From the NCBI GenBank assembly GCA_017479785.1, contig JAFVBT010000100.1:1-21454 (forward strand): 21,454 bases of DNA. Reading direction: 5' to 3'. Shown here one piece after another: positions 14,951-21,454 of the stretch. Each line of letters opens with the position of its first letter. The first letter of the stretch is position 1. The DNA is from Alphaproteobacteria bacterium. GTDB taxonomy: Bacteria > Pseudomonadota > Alphaproteobacteria > RF32 > CAG-239. The notes below the pieces were generated by a model. It made no database searches. It was not told where the DNA came from and worked only from the letters and a program-made list of their open reading frames with translations. The translations under genes were made by a program, and so were the position numbers.

Positions 14951-15622
14951 ATGGTAAACAAGAACAACGAAAAAGGTCGCTCCATGATTGAAGTTATGGG
15001 GTATATGGGTGTGGTGATTGCGGTTGTTGCCGGTATCGGGCATTTGGTTGCCAATGCTTTTGATAATTATAAATACAGCAAAGCATATATCCAGTTAACG
15101 GATTTGGTCGGCGGTATTGTCAGAGCCGCAGCTGTAGATGCTGATTACAGAGAAGTTATTAAAATGGTTAACGGAACACACGATGAGGCTTTGAAAAACA
15201 GAGAAGGACAAAGAATTATTCCGGCATCATTCGGGCGCACGGCCAACGGGTTAATAAATGCCTTCGGCGGTAAGGTAACGGTTTCTTTGCCTCCGGAAAC
15301 CGGTGTTATTTTAGATGAGGGTGTTACGCAAGATGACGGCAGTGTAACGCATTCCGATAAATTCGCGATAGCTTTTGAAGGTTTGTCTCGTAAGCAATGT
15401 ATTGAAATGGCTATGAAAGATTGGGAAAACAATCATAACATTGATTTGTATGCCATTATTATCAATACGAATAATTATTGGTACTGGCCCGTATACACTC
15501 AAGGCTCTACTGACGATAATACGCTACCGATAAAGCGTTCCGCCGTAACCGGAACGGGGAACGGTGATATGGGGCAGTGCGATCAAGATACGGATAATGT
15601 TATTATGTGGATATTCAATTAA
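14951..15622 (+). CDS. Prepilin-like (type IV pilin/pseudopilin) protein, 223 aa
   Basis: A short basic leader ends at Gly9 (MVNKNNEKG), then RSMIEVMGYMGVVIAVVAGI, with Glu14 at +5 and a membrane helix to about residue 33. This is the class III signal cut by prepilin peptidase. The +1 residue would be Arg10 instead of the common Phe or Met. The globular part has NAFGG (103-107), Cys150-x7-Trp158 and a last Cys210, which could close a pilin-type D-region loop. The start ATG has AAGGGG 6 nt upstream. It is a single gene facing away from the outer-membrane protein gene. No other pilus assembly genes are nearby; a processing peptidase lies at 2037-2750. The pilin class is confident; major versus minor pilin is unknown. 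Confidence 0.82.
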   Translation: MVNKNNEKGRSMIEVMGYMGVVIAVVAGIGHLVANAFDNYKYSKAYIQLTDLVGGIVRAAAVDADYREVIKMVNGTHDEALKNREGQRIIPASFGRTANGLINAFGGKVTVSLPPETGVILDEGVTQDDGSVTHSDKFAIAFEGLSRKQCIEMAMKDWENNHNIDLYAIIINTNNYWYWPVYTQGSTDDNTLPIKRSAVTGTGNGDMGQCDQDTDNVIMWIFN

Positions 15623-15665
15623 CTTTATGTTATTAATTTGTAATATCTCTTGAAGTTAAAGTATT

Positions 15666-15693
15666 TTGTTGTTAAGTTTTGTAAAAATATAAT
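15666..15693 (+). promoter_or_regulatory. dksA operon promoter
   Basis: TTGTTG (15666-15671), 16-nt spacer, perfect TATAAT (15688-15693). Transcription would start about 12 nt before the ATG, with AGGAG at 15700-15704 for translation. It probably drives the whole run of genes to 21293. Confidence 0.6.
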
Positions 15694-15711
15694 TTTATAA
15701 GGAGAGAAAAG

Positions 15712-16140
15712 ATGACCGGTTCTATTGTATTGCCACCAGATTATAAGCCATCTGCTGACGAGGAATATATGAATGAAATGCAATTAGAGTATTTTCGTCA
15801 GAAGTTAGAAACATGGAAAAAATCTTTGGTGTCACAATCAGCCGATACGTTGGATGATTTGCGTCAGGGCGGTTTGAATCAGCCGGATGAAATTGACCGT
15901 GCGTCTTTGGAAACGGATAAATCTTTAGACTTACGCACAAAAGACAGAATTCGCAAGCTGATTACAAAAATTGATGAGGCTTTGGACAGAATTGAGGATG
16001 GCACGTACGGATATTGTGAAGAAACAGGGGAGCCGATAGGTATTGAACGCTTGGAAGCACGTCCGGTTGCCACATTGTCTATTGAAGCACAAGAGCGCCA
16101 CGAGCGTATGGAAAAAACTTTTGATGACGAAAATTCATAA
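15712..16140 (+). CDS. dksA: RNA polymerase-binding transcription factor DksA, 142 aa
   Basis: Binds the RNA polymerase secondary channel and works with ppGpp in the stringent response. The coiled-coil tip motif DxxDxA is present (Asp59, Asp62, Ala64) between two long helices. The C-terminal zinc-finger fold is kept in outline (YGYCEETGEPIGIERLEARP), but only Cys102 of the four usual cysteines remains. That is the known form in alphaproteobacterial DksA, not a defect. AGGAG lies 7 nt before the ATG. It is the first gene of a tight eight-gene run; maf follows after 14 nt. Confidence 0.97.
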   Translation: MTGSIVLPPDYKPSADEEYMNEMQLEYFRQKLETWKKSLVSQSADTLDDLRQGGLNQPDEIDRASLETDKSLDLRTKDRIRKLITKIDEALDRIEDGTYGYCEETGEPIGIERLEARPVATLSIEAQERHERMEKTFDDENS

Positions 16141-16154
16141 TTAAGTCAGACTAT

Positions 16155-16727
16155 ATGGATAAGAAAGATTTTATTTTGGCATCAGGGTCGCCGCAACGTA
16201 TTGCACTGTTGCGGCAGATTGCTTATGAGCCGAAAGAAATTTTTCCGGCAGATATTTGTGAAGATTGTTTGCAGTTTGAAAAGCCGTTGCCTTATGTACG
16301 CCGTATGGCACTTGAAAAAGCCAAATATGTCGCCGGTATAAAACAAAAAGAGAATATTTTAGCTTGCGATACGATTGTTGTTGTCGGACAAAGAATATTG
16401 CATAAATCTAAAAACGCGGATGAGCAGCGTGAGCATATGAAGTTGCTGTCGGGGCGTACGCATCGGGTTATCAGCTCGGTTTGTGTTATTGATAAAACCG
16501 GAAGGGTTTCGCAGCGTACGGTTTCCACAAAAATATCTATGAAGTGTTTAACTAAACAGGAAATAGAGGATTATTTGGATTGCGGTGAGTGGATCGGCGT
16601 GTGCGGATACAAAATTGAAGGCAGACTTGCCGCCTACGTGACAAGAATGGTGGGGTCTTACTCCGGTGTTGTTGGATTGCCGTTGAATGAGACCATGAAT
16701 TTGTTAAAAGGAGTCGGGATAAAATGA
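16155..16727 (+). CDS. maf: Maf-family nucleoside triphosphate pyrophosphatase, 190 aa
   Basis: Hydrolyses non-canonical or excess nucleoside triphosphates to monophosphates. Family marks are ILASGSPQRIALL (7-19), the catalytic Asp72 in ACDTIVVV, and GYKIEGRLAAYV followed by GSYSGVVGLPLNET (167-180). The GSYxxVVGLPL form is closer to the YhdE (dTTP/UTP) branch than to YceF. The Shine-Dalgarno is weak. Its stop overlaps the start of the RNase gene in ATGA. The order maf, RNase E/G, yacG is common in alphaproteobacteria. Confidence 0.95.
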   Translation: MDKKDFILASGSPQRIALLRQIAYEPKEIFPADICEDCLQFEKPLPYVRRMALEKAKYVAGIKQKENILACDTIVVVGQRILHKSKNADEQREHMKLLSGRTHRVISSVCVIDKTGRVSQRTVSTKISMKCLTKQEIEDYLDCGEWIGVCGYKIEGRLAAYVTRMVGSYSGVVGLPLNETMNLLKGVGIK

Positions 16728-17887
16728 AAGCGGAAAAAATTGTTTATGACAGAAATGAAGATGCTTTCGGCATAGCTGTGTTTGATGCCGAAGGATTGAT
16801 GGAAATAGATATTTATAATGAGAATCGTGCTTTAGAAGGAAATATTTATCTGGGGCGAATTGTTAAAAAAATTAATTTGGCAAATGATAAAGTAGGTTTT
16901 ATGGTTAATATCGGCGATGGGCACGAGGCGTTTTTGAATTCTTATGAGCCGGCTCTCAAAGAAGCAAATATGAATGAGGGACAAAGTGTTGTTGTTCAGG
17001 TCAGTCAGGAAAAACGTGCCGAGAAAGGTGCAAAACTCGTGCGCAATATTCAGCTTGTGGGAACGTATTTGGTTTATTGTCCTTTTAAGTTTTCGGTAGA
17101 TTTTTCACGTAAAATAGAAGATGTTGAAAAAGCGGAAAAATATGCTAAATTTGTGCAAGACCATGCTACGAATCAAGAAGGGTGGGTTTTGCGTACAATG
17201 GCTGTTGAAGCAACTGAAGATCAACTGCTGGAAGAAATGACGACACTGCGTGAAACGTATGAAAATATTCGCCGTAAGGCGCGTGTTGAGCAGGCGCCTG
17301 CATTGTTGTATGCACAGGAGAACCCGCTTTTTGAATATATTCGTCGGTATCGTGATACGCTTAAAGAAGTTGTTGTAGATACACCGAAGTTGCAAGAAGA
17401 AGTCAGTGCCGTATATGGCGGAAAAGTTACACTGTGCCGCGAGGGTTTTGAAGAATATGGTGTGGATGATGCTATTGTGGAAGCCTTAAATCGTACGGTT
17501 AAATTAAAACACGGCGGCAGTTTACAAATTGAGGAAACGCGTGCGTGTGTGGCAATAGATGTTGACAGCGGTAATGTTCATAATGTCGGGGATATTGACA
17601 CGCTGAACATTGAGGCGGCTAAAGAAATTGTGCGCCAAGTCAGACTGCGTAATCTGTCAGGTAAAATTATTGTTGATTTTGCCGGTTCTTCGGAGTATCG
17701 TTTCATGAAAAGCATTATAGACTGCTTGGAGGAAGAGTTTGCCGATGATGCTTGTCATAGCAGGGTTTTGGGATTGAGCCGCGCCGGTAATATAGAAATT
17801 TTACGTCAGCGCCGCCGTCCTTCATTACGCGATCTGTATACGGTGGAATGTCCGACTTGTGCAGGTACCGGAAGGGTTGAGCCGTGA
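16724..17887 (+). CDS. Ribonuclease E/G family protein, short form, 387 aa
   Basis: Endoribonuclease for RNA processing and decay. An S1-like RNA-binding region lies at about 37-110 (NIYLGRIVKKI, then GFMVNIGDGHEAFLN). The catalytic metal site shows Asp279 in AIDVDSGN and Asp318 in IIVDFAG. The zinc-link motif CPTCAGTG (Cys376, Cys379) is at the end. It lacks any RNase E degradosome scaffold and is shorter than E. coli RNase G. It overlaps maf (ATGA) and yacG by 4 nt each. Best read as the RNase G-like enzyme that travels with maf and yacG; a longer RNase E could exist elsewhere. Confidence 0.95.
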   Translation: MKAEKIVYDRNEDAFGIAVFDAEGLMEIDIYNENRALEGNIYLGRIVKKINLANDKVGFMVNIGDGHEAFLNSYEPALKEANMNEGQSVVVQVSQEKRAEKGAKLVRNIQLVGTYLVYCPFKFSVDFSRKIEDVEKAEKYAKFVQDHATNQEGWVLRTMAVEATEDQLLEEMTTLRETYENIRRKARVEQAPALLYAQENPLFEYIRRYRDTLKEVVVDTPKLQEEVSAVYGGKVTLCREGFEEYGVDDAIVEALNRTVKLKHGGSLQIEETRACVAIDVDSGNVHNVGDIDTLNIEAAKEIVRQVRLRNLSGKIIVDFAGSSEYRFMKSIIDCLEEEFADDACHSRVLGLSRAGNIEILRQRRRPSLRDLYTVECPTCAGTGRVEP

Positions 17888-18096
17888 GCGAAGTCGTTAA
17901 AACACATCGCTGCCCGATATGTCGTAAAATTTTTACGAATGATAAATACGCGCCATTTTGCTCAAAACGCTGTGCCGATGTTGATTTAGGAAGATGGTTT
18001 GACGGCAGCTATGCGGTACCTTTGGTTGAACCGGATGAACTGGAAACAGAGGAATTAAGAGAGGTTGTTGAAAATGCCGAATCGTCAGAAAAATAA
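17884..18096 (+). CDS. yacG: DNA gyrase inhibitor YacG, zinc protein, 70 aa
   Basis: Small zinc-finger protein that in E. coli binds GyrB and inhibits DNA gyrase. Four zinc-binding cysteines are visible: CPIC (10, 13) and FCSKRC (26, 30), followed by the signature ADVDLGRWFDGSY. It starts at GTG 17884 inside the end of the RNase gene (GTGA overlap). The C-terminal acidic tail overlaps the next gene by 23 nt. Confidence 0.95.
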   Translation: MSEVVKTHRCPICRKIFTNDKYAPFCSKRCADVDLGRWFDGSYAVPLVEPDELETEELREVVENAESSEK

Positions 18097-19198
18097 TGTG
18101 CAGTTAGTTGTTCAAGATAATGCGGCAAAAATTGTTTTGAACGGTGATGTGCTTGGGCATGACAGCGACGATATTGTTCGACAAATTCAAAATATTTCAT
18201 CCGATAATATTAAAAACATTACTTTTGATGCGCAGGCACTCGGAATGTGGGATTCTTCATTGTTGGTTGTTTTGTATGAAACATTGCGCATGGCTCAAGC
18301 GAATTCCATAAAAACAGATATGTCCGGTTTGCCGAAGAATTTACAAGATTTGATGAAACTTGCATTTGCCGATGACAGAAAACCGACGCACGGCGATTCA
18401 CAATTTTCTTGGTTGGAATCTCTGGGCAAAGGCACATTTGACTTATGGGCAACAATAAATCGTGTTTGTAATTTTCTCGGTACAACGCTTTCATCTGTCG
18501 GGCGATTTTTGCGCAGAAAATCCGTTATGCGCGGAATTGATTTTTTCAGTGCTTTGAATGATTGCGGACCTAAAGCAATAGCCATTGTTTCTCTTATCAG
18601 TTTTTTGGTCGGATTAATTTTAGCATTTGTCGGTGCAGTGCAACTCCAAACTTTTGGTGCGCAAATTTATGTTGCCAGCTTGGTGACAATCGGGATGTGC
18701 CGGATTATGGGGGCAATTATGGTTGGGATTATTATGGCCGGCCGCACGGGATCTTCTTATGCCGCAACCATAGGCACAATGCAGGTTAATGAAGAACTTG
18801 ATGCTCTGCAGACAATGGGAATGTCTAAAACAGATTTTCTGGTTTTGCCGCGTTTATTTGCGCTTATTTTGGCAATGCCGATTTTAACAATGCTGTCTGA
18901 TATTATGGGCATGATCGGCGGTGCATTTGTCGGCGTGTTTATGATGCAGTTGCCTTATAACGAATATTGGAAATATGCTTTTAACGCCTTTACTTTGAAA
19001 AATTTTCTGGTCGGCGTTTTCCATGGTTTTTGTTTTGGTATTATCATCGCTTTATGCGGTTGTTACAGCGGTCTTAATTGCGGGCGCAATGCCGACAGCG
19101 TCGGTTTGGCAACCACTAAATCGGTTGTTTGCGCTATTGTCTGGATGATTGTTGTTACCGGTATTATCACTGTTATATGTCAGGAGTTGGGTATATGA
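18074..19198 (+). CDS. mlaE: MlaE-family lipid ABC permease with N-terminal STAS domain, 374 aa
   Basis: Inner-membrane permease of an MCE-type phospholipid transporter. Residues about 10-100 form a STAS domain (VQLVVQDNAAKIVLNGDV, then WDSSLLVVLYETL with Ser61/Ser62 where the STAS core serine lies). E. coli keeps this role in a separate MlaB protein, so here it is fused. The membrane part starts near 130 and has the MlaE signature MAGRTGSSYAATIGTMQVNE (221-240), followed by LDALQTMGM. I start at ATG 18074 with GAGG 9 nt upstream; it lies inside the end of yacG. It overlaps mlaF in ATGA. STAS-MlaE fusions are known in alphaproteobacteria. Confidence 0.93.
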   Translation: MPNRQKNNVQLVVQDNAAKIVLNGDVLGHDSDDIVRQIQNISSDNIKNITFDAQALGMWDSSLLVVLYETLRMAQANSIKTDMSGLPKNLQDLMKLAFADDRKPTHGDSQFSWLESLGKGTFDLWATINRVCNFLGTTLSSVGRFLRRKSVMRGIDFFSALNDCGPKAIAIVSLISFLVGLILAFVGAVQLQTFGAQIYVASLVTIGMCRIMGAIMVGIIMAGRTGSSYAATIGTMQVNEELDALQTMGMSKTDFLVLPRLFALILAMPILTMLSDIMGMIGGAFVGVFMMQLPYNEYWKYAFNAFTLKNFLVGVFHGFCFGIIIALCGCYSGLNCGRNADSVGLATTKSVVCAIVWMIVVTGIITVICQELGI

Positions 19199-19950
19199 GC
19201 AAGACGGTTAAGATAGATGTTAAGGATTTAACCGTCGGTTACGGCGATTATGTGCTACTCCATGATGCGGAATACCAAGTAAACAAAGGCGATGTATTTA
19301 TCATTATGGGCGGTAGCGGTTGCGGTAAAAGCAGTATGTTGCGTGTGTTAACCGGTTTGATATCGCCTCTTAAAGGCTCAGTTGTTATTGACGATACGGA
19401 TATTGCACATGCCTCAATGGAAGAAGTGAAAAAAATTCGTGAAAAATCCGGAATATTATATCAAAGCGGCGCATTGTTCAGTTCCATGACTTTGTCTGAG
19501 AATATTATGTTGCCTTTACAGCAATATACCGATTATTCACCGGCAACCATACGGGAATTGGCAAGTTTGAAGCTGGCGTTGGTGGGGTTGACGGGATTTG
19601 ATGATTTTTATCCGTCCGAAATCAGTGGCGGAATGAAAAAACGTGCCGGTTTGGCACGCGCATTGGCTCTTGATCCGGATATTGTGTATTTTGATGAGCC
19701 GTCTGCCGGTTTGGACCCTATCAGTTCGCACAACCTGGATGACTTGATTTTGGAAATCAACCAGAGTTTGGGGACAACGATTGTTGTTGTGACACATGAG
19801 TTGGCTTCTATTTTTGCAATAGGCAATAATTCTATATTTTTGGATGCCGAAACCAAAACAATTTTGGCGCGGGGCGATCCGAAAGAACTTTTGAAAAATC
19901 CGCCGAATGAGGCTGTTTATAAATTTTTAACGCGGGGAGAAGGAAAGTAA
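19195..19950 (+). CDS. mlaF: MlaF-type ABC transporter ATPase, 251 aa
   Basis: Cytoplasmic ATPase that powers the MlaE permease. Walker A GGSGCGKSS (39-47), Q-loop Gln90 (GILYQSGALFSSMTL, a mark of the Mla/MCE group), ABC signature SGGMKKRAGLARA (144-156), Walker B DIVYFDEP (162-169) and H-loop His201 are all present. The start is ATG 19195, overlapping the permease stop, with CAGGAG 8 nt upstream. The MCE-protein gene follows after 1 nt. Confidence 0.96.
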   Translation: MSKTVKIDVKDLTVGYGDYVLLHDAEYQVNKGDVFIIMGGSGCGKSSMLRVLTGLISPLKGSVVIDDTDIAHASMEEVKKIREKSGILYQSGALFSSMTLSENIMLPLQQYTDYSPATIRELASLKLALVGLTGFDDFYPSEISGGMKKRAGLARALALDPDIVYFDEPSAGLDPISSHNLDDLILEINQSLGTTIVVVTHELASIFAIGNNSIFLDAETKTILARGDPKELLKNPPNEAVYKFLTRGEGK

Positions 19951-19951
19951 G

Positions 19952-20728
19952 ATGCAAAAGAAAAATTCGTATAAAGCGGCCGGATTGTTCGTGCTTATCG
20001 GTTTGATAAGTTTGGGCGCCGTTGTTTTTCACTTTGTCAGCAAAAAATTTTCGCTGAACAGTGATGAGTTGGTTGTAATGTATTTTGAAGAATCAGTCAG
20101 TGGTTTGAGCGTCGGTTCCTCAGTCGTTTTTAAGGGGGTTGAAGTCGGTAAAGTTGCCAAGATTAAGCTTTTGGCGAATATCAAAGAAGGTACTTTCCAA
20201 ACGCCGGTATATGTAGAATTTATTGATAATGAAGATTTTGTCAGTTTGCATGACATCGGAGAATTTGATGATGATATGTTAGACCGTTTGATTGTTAAAG
20301 GTTTGCGTGCGCGCCTGACAAGTGCCAGTTTGTTGACGGGACAATTGATGATTGAATTGCTTATGGATCCGAACACGGAGGCAGTGAAGCACGGTACAGG
20401 TAAACATTTGGAAATTCCGACTGTTTTGTCTCCGTTTGCGGCAATTTCAAATGATTTGAAAGAAATCCCGATGCGCGAAAGTCTGGCAAGATTGGGTAAT
20501 ATTTTGCAAAATATGGAAGAAAATCTGCCGCAAATAATGGAAAATATGACGCAGATTACGCAAAAAATGAATAATATGTTGGATAGAAAATCCGGCGAAG
20601 CATCAAAATCTATGGGTAGCTTTAATGCTGCGATGGAAGAATTAAGTAAAACAAGTCGCTCCATTAAGAATTTAACCGATTATTTGGAGCGCCATCCGGA
20701 AGCTTTATTGAGAGGAAAGGAGAAATAA
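19952..20728 (+). CDS. mlaD: MCE-domain lipid transport protein (MlaD-like), 258 aa
   Basis: Single-pass inner-membrane protein (segment about 9-30) with a periplasmic MCE domain (about 38-150). The MCE core shows GLSVGSSVVFKGVEVGKV (51-68). The C-terminal part (160-250) is helical, with many Asn, Met and Gln (LGNILQNMEENLPQIMENM), and ends YLERHPEALLRGKEK, a tail typical of MCE proteins that pair with a PqiC-like lipoprotein. It is expected to form a hexameric ring over the MlaE permease and guide lipid between membranes. Confidence 0.93.
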   Translation: MQKKNSYKAAGLFVLIGLISLGAVVFHFVSKKFSLNSDELVVMYFEESVSGLSVGSSVVFKGVEVGKVAKIKLLANIKEGTFQTPVYVEFIDNEDFVSLHDIGEFDDDMLDRLIVKGLRARLTSASLLTGQLMIELLMDPNTEAVKHGTGKHLEIPTVLSPFAAISNDLKEIPMRESLARLGNILQNMEENLPQIMENMTQITQKMNNMLDRKSGEASKSMGSFNAAMEELSKTSRSIKNLTDYLERHPEALLRGKEK

Positions 20729-20729
20729 A

Positions 20730-21293
20730 ATGAGAAAATTTATTTGCGGGCTTTTCTTGGTGTTGTGTGCGTGCAGTTTTCGTTCGCCGGATCCCACGTT
20801 CTATATGATGAACAGCAATGGTTTATCTGCTGTTTCCGAGCGCAAAATCAATGTGGCGGTGGCGCGTGTGAAAGTGCCTGATTTATTGGATCGCGCACAG
20901 ATGGTTGCTTATGAAAAGGATAGCGATGAAGTTCAGATTCAAGAATTTAATCGCTGGGGTGAGTCTTTTCCTGATATGATGCAAGCAACAATTACCAACG
21001 ACTTAATGGCATATTTGCAGAATGCTTTTATCAAACGCACTTACTTTGACAGCGGTAATATGTCATACAGTGTTAATGTGGAGATCAATAATCTGAAAGC
21101 TTATAAAGGTGATAAAGTTATTTTGTCCGCATGGTGGAATATCTCCAATTCCGGCGGCAGGGTACTCAAACGCGAACAGGTCTCATATGAAGTTCCGGTT
21201 CAAGGAAATAATATTCAGGATGTTGTTAACGCACAAAGCGAGGCAGTTCATAAAATGTCGCGAGATATTGCGGAAGCGTTGGTTAAATTATAA
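20730..21293 (+). CDS. PqiC-like ABC transport auxiliary lipoprotein, 187 aa
   Basis: Outer-membrane lipoprotein candidate. The signal MRKFICGLFLVLCAC ends in a lipobox (L-C-A-C, acylated Cys15). The body matches the ABC-type transport auxiliary family (PqiC/LinN type): an early INVAVARVKVPDLLDR strand, then RWGESFPDMMQATITNDLMAYL and a C-terminal helix (SEAVHKMSRDIAEALVKL). It starts 1 nt after the MCE gene and closes the operon. The set permease, ATPase, MCE and lipoprotein matches the LinKLMN arrangement rather than the E. coli Mla set, which uses MlaC and MlaA. It ends tail to tail with the Tim44 gene, 4 nt away. Confidence 0.87.
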   Translation: MRKFICGLFLVLCACSFRSPDPTFYMMNSNGLSAVSERKINVAVARVKVPDLLDRAQMVAYEKDSDEVQIQEFNRWGESFPDMMQATITNDLMAYLQNAFIKRTYFDSGNMSYSVNVEINNLKAYKGDKVILSAWWNISNSGGRVLKREQVSYEVPVQGNNIQDVVNAQSEAVHKMSRDIAEALVKL

Positions 21294-21297
21294 TCTC

Positions 21298-21454
21298 TTA
21301 CGCGGATTTTTTGGTAGAGACGAGGGTCCAAGCGTTAGAAACATCATTTAAAGGCCTTTCAAAAGTCCAAGTGTCGGAAATTTTTTGCACAAAGTTTTCG
21401 TCACCGATAATAACATTACCATCCTTATCTTTAAGGATATTAACTTGTTGCGAA
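21298..21454 (-). CDS. Tim44-domain protein, C-terminal fragment (cut by window edge)
   Basis: An open frame reads from the window edge to TAA at 21298-21300, giving 51 residues. It ends ISDTWTFERPLNDVSNAWT followed by LVSTKKSA. The W-T-F-E-R ... W-x-L-V pattern is the hallmark of the end of the Tim44/Tim44-like domain, which in alphaproteobacteria belongs to a membrane-anchored protein of about 220-240 residues. The N-terminus and anchor lie beyond the window. In mitochondria Tim44 tethers the import motor; the bacterial protein's role is less clear. Confidence 0.75.
   Translation of the reverse strand, partial: SQQVNILKDKDGNVIIGDENFVQKISDTWTFERPLNDVSNAWTLVSTKKSA

Noticed and set aside
16011..16090. 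DksA missing three of four zinc cysteines
   Set aside because: This Cys-poor form is normal for alphaproteobacterial DksA, so it is a lineage mark and not damage.
20029..20664. 211-codon open frame opposite the MCE gene
   Set aside because: It lies wholly antisense to a conserved gene in a tight operon, with composition typical of a reverse-frame shadow.
1..21454. CRISPR, tRNA, rRNA, insertion sequences, prophage, attachment sites
   Set aside because: No spaced repeats, cloverleaf-like tracts, transposase or integrase motifs, or terminal inverted repeats were found by reading.

Overview
The window looks like a chromosomal segment from an AT-rich alphaproteobacterium. The evidence is a LexA of the alphaproteobacterial type with a GTTC-N7-GTTC operator in its own promoter, a DksA of the Cys-poor alphaproteobacterial form, the gene order maf / RNase E-G / yacG, a Tim44-domain protein, and a yejAB-type peptide importer. 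Low GC, many small envelope genes, and a prepilin-like protein with a G|RSMIE processing site suggest an uncultured host-associated lineage such as the gut alphaproteobacteria known from metagenomes. That placement is inference, not proof. Coding density is very high, no gap exceeds about 170 bases, and I see no tRNA, rRNA, CRISPR, insertion sequence or phage gene.

Layout: (1) 1-1946, minus: the chaperonin operon groES-groEL. (2) 2037-2750, minus: a prepilin peptidase without the usual zinc-binding cysteines. (3) 2881-4006, plus: a GNAT acetyltransferase and a membrane-anchored methyltransferase-like protein. (4) 4018-6534, minus: a membrane-anchored pilin-like protein, lexA (SOS box on its -10) and accA. 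(5) 6702-10835, plus, from a clear sigma70-type promoter: an unknown membrane protein, then YejA-like and YejB-like transporter parts, with yejE and yejF missing. (6) 10900-13749, plus: a large exported protein joining MORN/YwqK-like repeats to ankyrin repeats, with a 15-bp palindrome over its predicted -35. (7) 13758-14826, minus: a small outer-membrane barrel with His-rich loops and a membrane-anchored Cys-rich protein. (8) 14951-15622, plus: a prepilin-like protein. (9) 15712-21293, plus: eight nearly overlapping genes, dksA, maf, RNase E/G, yacG, then a lipid-transport ABC system (STAS-MlaE permease, MlaF ATPase, MlaD/MCE protein, PqiC-like lipoprotein). (10) 21298-21454, minus: the end of a Tim44-domain gene, cut by the window edge.

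How the parts may fit: most of the non-housekeeping genes concern the cell envelope (lipid shuttle, peptide uptake, outer-membrane barrel, exported repeat protein, pilin-like proteins). The best candidate for something little described is the scattered pilin-like set. The peptidase at 2037-2750 keeps both catalytic aspartates but lacks the methyltransferase-domain Cys motifs. The prepilin at 14951-15622 would carry Arg rather than Phe/Met at +1. The protein at 4018-4737 shares the prepilin's C-terminal layout (N-x-F-G-G, then Cys-x7-Trp, then a Cys-containing C-terminus) but has a plain membrane anchor instead of a cleavable leader.
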